A stretch of 64,000 bases of DNA from NCBI GenBank assembly GCA_024401745.1, contig JAKSKK010000002.1, positions 1 through 64,000 of the forward strand, in the 5' to 3' direction. The notes beneath the pieces are model-generated. The model ran no database searches, was not told the origin of the DNA, and worked only from the letters and a program-made list of their open reading frames with translations. This document shows, one piece after another, positions 58,139 through 64,000 of this stretch (its first letter is position 1; every line of letters begins with the position of its first letter). The translations under genes and the position numbers were made by a program. Source of the stretch: Bacteroidales bacterium (lineage in GTDB: Bacteria; Bacteroidota; Bacteroidia; Bacteroidales; UBA932).

Positions 58139-60511
58139 TTACAGTTCCCACTCTATTGTTTCGCTTGCGCCGTTGGTGTAGGTTACGTCGGCGGTGATGC
58201 AGTCGCTGGTGTTGGTGTATTTCACGGTCTTGATGGTGAGGCCGCGTCCGGGAACGACTTCATAATCGCCGTCAGCAGTCTTCCTGATGAAGCTGAAGCC
58301 CTCGGAACGCAGGGTGTTGTTGGTGGCTGAGATGCCAACCTGCACCATGAGGTTTGCAGAGAGAGCCTTCCAGTTCGGCGATGTTCTTTGGAGTGAAGAA
58401 TATCCGCCACCCTCTACCCAAGGGCCATTGTCCATTGCGAGGGGCTTTCCGTCAGCAGGCTTAGTTACGCTATAGCCGACCATGATGTCTTTTCCTTCAG
58501 GAATCTTGAAGTTCCATTTGTTCATATCGACGGTAGTCCAGCCTTGATAGTTGACGTTGAGCACTTCCTGATCGATCTGCTTTTCTCCATCCACAAAGAC
58601 GAATGCGGATACAGAGGATGCATTGCTGTCGGCAATGATGAATGATACGGTGTTCAGAGTACATCCGGCCTTTCCCTTCAGATCTTCGGCACTTAGCTTG
58701 ATGGCACCCATGATTGAAACGTTCTTGCCCAATCCGTAGCAGTTTCCGGAATAATTACCGGCCTTGGTAAGGGTTTCAGGTTCGCCGTCCCACTCGGAAT
58801 ACATCACGATGTCTGCTGTGACCGTGTTCCTGGGAACATTGACATTGACCGTCTGGCTGATGAATTCTTCATGGCTGATTGTAAGGACGAATTCAGTTTC
58901 CTCCTGTTCGCTGAGATCAAGGGTGTAGGTTCCGTCTGTGGCGGACTTTGTGGTCATGATGCGTGAGCCGGCCGTGGTGCTGACTTCAATGGTCGCATCG
59001 CTTACGGGCGTGCCCCATAGATCCTTGACTGTACCGACGATGAACTTCACGATAGATGAAGATGCTACAAATGTGGTGACTCCGCCGTTGTATTTGATGT
59101 TGTTGAGCGAGAAGTCGGTATCCACCTTTGCCCAGGACTTTCCGCGGAAAGTCGTCACGTTGCCTGATCCGGGGTAGACGTAGTAGCTCTCGTAATATGA
59201 GTTCTTTGCCTTTTCGATGTAGTAGCAGGGATGGTCGGAGTAGCAGTTGATGCCGTTCCAGTTGTTCCAGCGTTGTTTTGCCGTCTGGCCGTGGACATTG
59301 TTGTTTGACTGATCGACATGGTAGATCAGCATACCTCCGGGCAGAGGTTTGTCCCAGCCTGTTGCGTCCCTGGTTTCCATGAGGAAATACTCTCCGGGAT
59401 TCTCGGAGTTTATCACGTAGGCCTTTCTTTCATGGATGGCTTCCAGTTCATAGTTTCCCTTCTGGTCGATCACATCGGGCTTGTCCATCCATCCAAGAAG
59501 GTTGCGCTCGATGGCGCTGAGATATGGAGGAGTGCATCCGCCGTTGTTGTAGCTGCCGCTGTCCATGAGCGAGAAAGAGTCGAGGGCGTCGGCGGAGCCG
59601 TTCTGCTCATAGTCGGTGTCATAGAAGTCGGGGAGGCCGATGACGTGGCCGAACTCGTGGCAGAATGTTCCGATACCGCACATGGTGCTTCCATAGCTGC
59701 CTCTGTATTCTGACGTGCAGGCGTAGTCATAGACCCTTACGCCGTCAAAGTATCCTGAGTAATAATAGAACGCATACTTGTGGGGCCAGATGGTGTCGGC
59801 GCCACCATATTCCGCCTCGTTGTGGCCGGCATAGTAGAAGAAGACTTGGTCGACGTATCCGTCGTGGTCCTGGTCATACTGTGAGAAGTCGATATCGTCA
59901 TCTGCCAGCTGGCATGCCTTGTAGAAGGCACCGTCGGGGTTGACGTCGTTGCCCCACTGGTCGTTTCCACCATAGTCGGCATATTTTCCTGAAACCGTGT
60001 AGGGACCGTATACGTCGAACTGGGGATTGAACTGGTGATTTGAGTTCTCATAATAATAATCGTATGCGGAACCGGTGCCTCCGTTCTTGCTGTATCCAGG
60101 TTCGTTCAACAGGTTGTGGAACTGCTCCTGGGGGCTGTCGATTGTGAACATCATGTCCTCCCATTGCACGAGAATCACAAGGAACTTGTGCTCGCCGTGG
60201 GTGATGTCTGCAGCCTCTGAGGCAGAACGCATCGTCTGATTGGCCTTGGCCCTGTTGAGCTTTGAGAACTGTGATTCCATGGGAATCTGACTGCCGGAAA
60301 CCCTGTAGAACTTGTCGGCGCCAAGGGTGAGCACCTTGCCGTTCTCGTCGGTTGTCCAGTGGTGGAACTCATCGCCGTGCAGCTGGATCTTAATGGTAGT
60401 ACCGTCGGGCTGTACGTAATTGAAAGTCTGCTTGGATGCCTTGATCGCCATTGCCTGGAAAGATGAGAGCAGAATGGCAATTACTGATATTATGATAGCC
60501 GATTTTTTCAT
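58139..60511 (-). CDS. M6-family metalloprotease with carboxypeptidase-like domain
   Basis: Secreted protein of 790 residues with a signal ending QAMA. N-terminal propeptide-like region (DGTTIKIQLHGDEFHHWTTDENGKV) as in immune inhibitor A relatives; zinc site HEFGHVIGLPDFYD with the Met-turn region SFSLMDSGS further on. A carboxypeptidase-regulatory-like beta-sandwich (about 480-560) and a C-terminal beta-rich domain follow. No type IX sorting tail was recognised. Degrades proteins outside the cell. The BACON lipoprotein gene lies 6 bases upstream in the same unit. Confidence 0.88.
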   Translation of the reverse strand: MKKSAIIISVIAILLSSFQAMAIKASKQTFNYVQPDGTTIKIQLHGDEFHHWTTDENGKVLTLGADKFYRVSGSQIPMESQFSKLNRAKANQTMRSASEAADITHGEHKFLVILVQWEDMMFTIDSPQEQFHNLLNEPGYSKNGGTGSAYDYYYENSNHQFNPQFDVYGPYTVSGKYADYGGNDQWGNDVNPDGAFYKACQLADDDIDFSQYDQDHDGYVDQVFFYYAGHNEAEYGGADTIWPHKYAFYYYSGYFDGVRVYDYACTSEYRGSYGSTMCGIGTFCHEFGHVIGLPDFYDTDYEQNGSADALDSFSLMDSGSYNNGGCTPPYLSAIERNLLGWMDKPDVIDQKGNYELEAIHERKAYVINSENPGEYFLMETRDATGWDKPLPGGMLIYHVDQSNNNVHGQTAKQRWNNWNGINCYSDHPCYYIEKAKNSYYESYYVYPGSGNVTTFRGKSWAKVDTDFSLNNIKYNGGVTTFVASSSIVKFIVGTVKDLWGTPVSDATIEVSTTAGSRIMTTKSATDGTYTLDLSEQEETEFVLTISHEEFISQTVNVNVPRNTVTADIVMYSEWDGEPETLTKAGNYSGNCYGLGKNVSIMGAIKLSAEDLKGKAGCTLNTVSFIIADSNASSVSAFVFVDGEKQIDQEVLNVNYQGWTTVDMNKWNFKIPEGKDIMVGYSVTKPADGKPLAMDNGPWVEGGGYSSLQRTSPNWKALSANLMVQVGISATNNTLRSEGFSFIRKTADGDYEVVPGRGLTIKTVKYTNTSDCITADVTYTNGASETIEWEL

Positions 60512-60517
60512 CTTCTT

Positions 60518-62038
60518 CTACATTTTAACAATGAATCCCGTTCCGTCTTCGCAGTAGAGCCAGACCTTCCTGTTCTCGGTCTTGGCAATGACTACGCCAT
60601 TGTGCTTCTCTTCCTGAGGGAAACCGAGCGACATGTTGTGCTTGACGGTAACATCAAAAGGACCGTCAGCTTTCTCGGGCATGCCTGAGATGACCATGTA
60701 GCTTCCCGTTTCGGGATTCTGGATACGGAATGATACGGTACCCTGCTCCTTGTAGACGGCAATCTGGTCGACCTTGGGAGTGTATGTGAACAGAGCTCCG
60801 CTGTTTGCGTCATAAATACCATATTCTTCTTCGTCGAGGTATTCCGGGACGATGCCGTCCTGCTGGATCTGCAGGGCTGCGCAGAGGTCTGAGTTGTGGT
60901 CCTTTATTATGATGCGGCAAGTTCTGACTTCGAGACTCTTGTTGGAATCGACATCGAATGCGATCATGTCGTTGCGGACAGCGCAGAGCTTGGCGTTGCC
61001 TGCTGAAGAAGTAGGCTTGAGCCAGTCGACCTCGGGCCAGATGATGTCGTATTCGATGTTGGATCTGAGCTCGGCCTCATAATGGCTGCCATCTGAGGGG
61101 ATGAAGAGATCTCTTGTATCCATGTCGGTCTCACCTCCCGCGATAGGAAATCCGCTGACGAATGCAAGCACGTCACATTCTGCCTGGAATACGCGTACGG
61201 TCTCTGAGACGCCGTTGCCGGAGAAGGTGATGCTTCCTTCACGGACCTCGTCCTTGCTGTTGGCTGTGACGGAGAAGGTCTCGGTACTGGTGTTGAGGGC
61301 CTTGGTCTCGACTTTCTCTATCCAGTCGCAGTCGATGCTTACGCTGTATTCGACGTTGTGCTGCAGGGTTAAGCTGAAGTTCTGGGCGCCGTTGCTGAGC
61401 TCGACCTTGTCTCTGTCCTTGAGGATGGCGTCGGTCTGCTTCTGGGTGACGGTGGCGTAGAAGATGTCGCCTCCCATCTCGAACTTTATGAGCACATTTC
61501 TGTCGCCTATGTTGTAGTTCTCGGCGTTGGCCTGGAACTTTATGGTGCTTTCACCCTTGCTTCCGCTGCTGCGGTCCATGGTGATCCAGCTGGCGTCGAT
61601 GGTGCCGGTGATGGTGGCGGTCCAGTCAGCCGACGCGTTGACGGTGATGGTGCCGGGCTCCATACCGACAAGAGTGAGGGCTGTGGTCGACAGAATGGAG
61701 TTGAGGCCTTTCTGGACGAAAGGAACTTTGAGACTCTTGCTGCCGGATCTGACGATGAGTGTGTCCGAGCGTGTGTCAGCACTGTCGTTCAGGAGGGCTG
61801 ACACTACGATCTTTCCGGTCTCATTGCTTGATTTAAGGCTTGTCCATAAGCCGAGAGCCATGCTGGCCGTCCATGCCTTGTCGCATTCCACGTCATATTC
61901 CATGCTCTGGGATACGGCTGAAATGTTCGTGGATTTCGGGCTGATGGAGAAGATTGTGGGATCGTTGCTCTTGATCTCTTCTTTGCAGGCCGTAAGCAAT
62001 AAGCCGGCGGCGCACAGTAATACAACTAACTTTTTCAT
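60518..62038 (-). CDS. BACON-domain lipoprotein
   Basis: Lipoprotein of 506 residues (LLTAC, Cys18). At least three BACON-like Ig repeats (about 30-110, 115-200, 210-290) with the pattern W-strand, TRSDTLIVRSG, VPFVQKG; NIGDRNVLIKF, ATVTQKQ. The C-terminal 200 residues are a beta-rich module without recognised motif. BACON repeats bind glycans or mucin in gut Bacteroidetes or act as spacers. Encoded before the M6 protease gene. Its -7 box ends 7 bases before the ATG. Confidence 0.85.
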   Translation of the reverse strand: MKKLVVLLCAAGLLLTACKEEIKSNDPTIFSISPKSTNISAVSQSMEYDVECDKAWTASMALGLWTSLKSSNETGKIVVSALLNDSADTRSDTLIVRSGSKSLKVPFVQKGLNSILSTTALTLVGMEPGTITVNASADWTATITGTIDASWITMDRSSGSKGESTIKFQANAENYNIGDRNVLIKFEMGGDIFYATVTQKQTDAILKDRDKVELSNGAQNFSLTLQHNVEYSVSIDCDWIEKVETKALNTSTETFSVTANSKDEVREGSITFSGNGVSETVRVFQAECDVLAFVSGFPIAGGETDMDTRDLFIPSDGSHYEAELRSNIEYDIIWPEVDWLKPTSSAGNAKLCAVRNDMIAFDVDSNKSLEVRTCRIIIKDHNSDLCAALQIQQDGIVPEYLDEEEYGIYDANSGALFTYTPKVDQIAVYKEQGTVSFRIQNPETGSYMVISGMPEKADGPFDVTVKHNMSLGFPQEEKHNGVVIAKTENRKVWLYCEDGTGFIVKM

Positions 62039-62045
62039 ACCAACA

Positions 62046-62053
62046 CAAATTTA
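62046..62053 (-). promoter_or_regulatory. -7 box of the BACON-M6 unit
   Basis: Minus strand TAAATTTG matches TAnnTTTG and lies 7 bases before ATG 62038. No -33 match. Nearly leaderless mRNA predicted. Confidence 0.45.
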
Positions 62054-62060
62054 ATAAAAT

Positions 62061-62091
62061 TTTGTGTTTTTATCCACTTGAGTTACCTTTG
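62061..62091 (+). promoter_or_regulatory. Full -33/-7 promoter of murB
   Basis: TTTG (62061-62064), 19 bases, TACCTTTG (62084-62091): exact match to TTTG-N19-21-TAnnTTTG. It lies 13 bases before ATG 62105. Confidence 0.75.
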
Positions 62092-62104
62092 TTATATGTT
62101 AGTG

Positions 62105-63136
62105 ATGGATAATTACAGCCTTAAGGAACACAATACGTTCGGGATGGACGTAAAATGTGCGAAATATATACAGTATTCATCCGTTTCCGAGCTGGAATCC
62201 ATTGACTTCGACTCACTTCCCAAGCCGGTCAAGCACATCGGCGCCGGCAGCAACCTGCTCTTCACAGGCGACTTTCCCGGCACCGTGCTGCATAGTGCCA
62301 TCACGACCGTGAAGTATGTCGACATGGGCCTGGAGGAAGTCCCTGTCATGGTCGGTTCCGGCGTGGTGGTCGACGACTTCATTGCCGAGACCTGCGGCTA
62401 CGGCCTCTGGGGAATGGAGAACCTTTCGCTCATACCGGGCGAGATGGGAGCTGCCGCAGTGCAGAACATCGGAGCCTACGGGGTGGAGTTTAAGGACGTT
62501 GTCAGCGGAGTTGTCTGCTACGACATCCAGGAGCGCAGGAAGGTCAAGTTCTCGGTACAGGAATGCGCCTACGCATACCGTGACTCCATGTTCAAGCATG
62601 CCGAGGGCCGCTACATAGTCACCAGCCTGCTGCTGCGCCTGAGCCGTGCGTACAAGCCGCGCCTGGAGTACAAGGGAGTCCGCGAGGCACTTGGCCTTAG
62701 CCCCGATGACCAGCCTGCCGACCTCAGCCCGAAGCAGGTCCGCGACGCCATCATAGGCGTGAGGAACTCCAAGCTGCCCGATCCGAAGGAGACAGGCAGC
62801 GCCGGATCCTTCTTCATGAATCCCATAGTCAGCCCTTTGCAGTTCGCCCATATAATCGACGTGGCTCGTGCGGAGTGGGGCCCGGACGTCAAAGTTCCGC
62901 ACTTCATTCTCGATGGTGGCTTTGTGAAGGTCCCGGCTGCGTGGATGATAGACCGATGTGGAATGAAGGGCGTCAGCGTAGGGGGAGCGGCAGTGTACGA
63001 AAAGCAGCCCCTTGTCATCGTGAACGCCTCAGGCTCTGCCACTGCGGCTGATGTCCTTGCCGTCGAGAGGAGGGTGATTGAGGCGGTGGAGCAAAAATTC
63101 GCAGTGACCCTTCGTCCCGAGGTTGAACATATTTGA
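62105..63136 (+). CDS. murB: UDP-N-acetylenolpyruvoylglucosamine reductase MurB (type I)
   Basis: FAD enzyme of 343 residues completing UDP-MurNAc synthesis. HNTFGMDVKC and GAGSNLLF start the FAD domain, PGEMGAAAVQNIGAYG follows. Catalytic residues as in E. coli MurB: Tyr in AYRDSMFK, Ser in AGSFFMNP and Glu in RPEVEHI. Start 62105 was chosen because the earlier in-frame ATGs (62078, 62096) overlap the promoter or its predicted start point. murA begins 15 bases after the stop. Confidence 0.97.
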   Translation: MDNYSLKEHNTFGMDVKCAKYIQYSSVSELESIDFDSLPKPVKHIGAGSNLLFTGDFPGTVLHSAITTVKYVDMGLEEVPVMVGSGVVVDDFIAETCGYGLWGMENLSLIPGEMGAAAVQNIGAYGVEFKDVVSGVVCYDIQERRKVKFSVQECAYAYRDSMFKHAEGRYIVTSLLLRLSRAYKPRLEYKGVREALGLSPDDQPADLSPKQVRDAIIGVRNSKLPDPKETGSAGSFFMNPIVSPLQFAHIIDVARAEWGPDVKVPHFILDGGFVKVPAAWMIDRCGMKGVSVGGAAVYEKQPLVIVNASGSATAADVLAVERRVIEAVEQKFAVTLRPEVEHI

Positions 63137-63137
63137 T

Positions 63138-63145
63138 TATCTTTG
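63138..63145 (+). promoter_or_regulatory. -7 box of murA
   Basis: TATCTTTG matches TAnnTTTG, directly after the murB stop and only 6 bases before ATG 63152. No -33 match. Confidence 0.45.
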
Positions 63146-63151
63146 TAGGAT

Positions 63152-64000
63152 ATGAGTTCGTTTGTTATTGAAGGTGGCCACAGACTGAGTGGCAGCATCA
63201 CTCCCCAGGGAGCCAAGAACGAGGCCCTGCAGGTAATCAGCGCAGTCCTGCTCACACCGGAACCGGTGACCATCACAAATGTGCCCGAAATCCTCGACGT
63301 CAGGAACCTCATAGCCCTGCTTGAAGGCATGGGCGTGAAGGTCGAGCGTCACTCAAAGGGCGAATATACCTTCACTGCAGAATCCGTCAGCCGCGAATAC
63401 ATCTGCAGCGACGAGTTCGTGCGCCGCTGTGCTTCGCTGCGTGGCTCCGTCATGGTTGTAGGTCCGCTCCTTGCCCGCTTCGGCGAGGCTTACTTCCCCA
63501 AGCCGGGCGGAGACAAGATAGGCCGCCGCAGGGTCGACACCCACATCGACGGATTCATGAAGCTCGGTGCCGAGTGCGAGTACGATTCGGCAAAGCGCGC
63601 ATATCATCTCCAGGCAAAGGATTATCTCAGAGGCTGTTACATGCTTCTCGACGAGGCGTCCGTGACGGGTACGGCCAACATCGTTATGGCTTCGACTCTG
63701 TCCAGCGGCACCACCACAATATACAACGCAGCCTGCGAGCCCTACGTTCAGCAGCTCTGCAGCCTGCTCGTCTCCATGGGTGCATGGATCGACGGCATAG
63801 GCTCCAACCTTCTCACCATCCACGGTGTGGACCATCTGCACGGAGCAAGCCACCGCATACTGCCCGACATGATCGAAGTCGGCTCCTTCATAGGAATGGC
63901 TGCCATAACACGCAGCGAGCTCACCATAAAGGACGTGTCATGGGTGAACCTCGGAATCATTCCCGAGTGCTTCCGCCGCCTTGGAATCAAGCTCCAGCAG
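63152..64000 (+). CDS. murA: UDP-GlcNAc 1-carboxyvinyltransferase MurA, 3' end missing, Asp in place of catalytic Cys
   Basis: First 283 residues of MurA, cut by the window end. It catalyses the first committed step of peptidoglycan synthesis, adding enolpyruvate from PEP to UDP-GlcNAc. QGAKNEAL near the N-terminus has the conserved Lys-Asn pair; VGPLLARFG precedes the active-site loop. That loop reads PKPGGDKIGRRRVD, with Asp121 where E. coli has Cys115, the residue fosfomycin alkylates. Asp at this site is active but fosfomycin-insensitive in other bacteria. The start is ATG 63152, 15 bases after murB, with its own -7 box. Confidence 0.95.
   Translation, partial: MSSFVIEGGHRLSGSITPQGAKNEALQVISAVLLTPEPVTITNVPEILDVRNLIALLEGMGVKVERHSKGEYTFTAESVSREYICSDEFVRRCASLRGSVMVVGPLLARFGEAYFPKPGGDKIGRRRVDTHIDGFMKLGAECEYDSAKRAYHLQAKDYLRGCYMLLDEASVTGTANIVMASTLSSGTTTIYNAACEPYVQQLCSLLVSMGAWIDGIGSNLLTIHGVDHLHGASHRILPDMIEVGSFIGMAAITRSELTIKDVSWVNLGIIPECFRRLGIKLQQ

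Noticed and set aside
62078..62104. Upstream ATG codons extending murB
   Set aside because: They overlap the perfect -33/-7 promoter or its predicted start point and add no conserved residues.

Overview
The window reads as a chromosomal stretch from a fairly G+C-rich member of the Bacteroidales. The evidence is a SusC/SusD pair, many secreted CAZymes, DUF4988- and BACON-type lipoproteins, a DUF5106 thioredoxin, an S46 dipeptidyl-peptidase, an EF-G paralogue of the Bacteroides type, and repeated TAnnTTTG promoter boxes (the Bacteroidetes -7 element). Genus cannot be fixed by reading. No tRNA, rRNA, CRISPR array, phage gene or complete transposon was seen.

Layout. (1) 1-3007: a possible IS-like end at the edge, then a two-gene minus-strand unit (CxxCH-bearing beta-propeller lipoprotein and a DUF6057-like membrane protein). 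(2) 3025-20395: a minus-strand polysaccharide utilisation locus for decorated xylan. Its enzyme operon runs GH43-CBM6-CE1, beta-sandwich protein, GH43-ricin-like, double esterase, GH43, GH95, GH8; it is followed by susC and susD with their own promoter and a strong terminator. (3) 20396-22870: a divergent regulatory region with nested inverted repeats and a 29-codon hydrophobic mini-ORF, then a CE15 glucuronoyl esterase gene overlapping menA. (4) 22872-30215: a minus-strand run of an HExxH/propeller protein, GH106, a small secreted protein and menG. (5) 30270-36176: DUF5106 thioredoxin, GH3 beta-xylosidase/glucosidase, galM, thyA, folA. (6) 36190-45119: SNF-type transporter, mutS, tsaD, a GT4 glycosyltransferase, yfhO. 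(7) 45116-48008 minus: rsmA, mrp, rnhB and an XRE regulator. (8) 48140-54415: a small conserved protein, the EF-G2-like factor, S46 peptidase, aspS. (9) 54644-62038: two tandem coiled-coil/collagen-like lipoproteins, then a convergent M6 metalloprotease and BACON lipoprotein. (10) 62061-64000: murB and the start of murA, cut by the window end.

How the genes work together. The PUL enzymes look suited to side chains and oligosaccharides of glucuronoarabinoxylan: GH43 for arabinose/xylose, GH95 for L-galactose or L-fucose, CE1-type esterases for feruloyl/acetyl groups, CE15 for glucuronoyl esters, GH8 for reducing-end xylose, and GH3 for final xylosides. No endo-xylanase, alpha-glucuronidase or dedicated regulator is in the window, so those functions would have to lie elsewhere.

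Most notable points: an EF-G paralogue whose G3 motif has lost the catalytic His; MurA with Asp in place of the fosfomycin-target Cys; a cluster of three inverted repeats, one with 18-bp perfect arms, inside yfhO; nested inverted repeats at the PUL promoter; an inverted-repeat operator candidate at an XRE gene; and several genes whose -7 box is so close to the ATG that leaderless transcripts are predicted.
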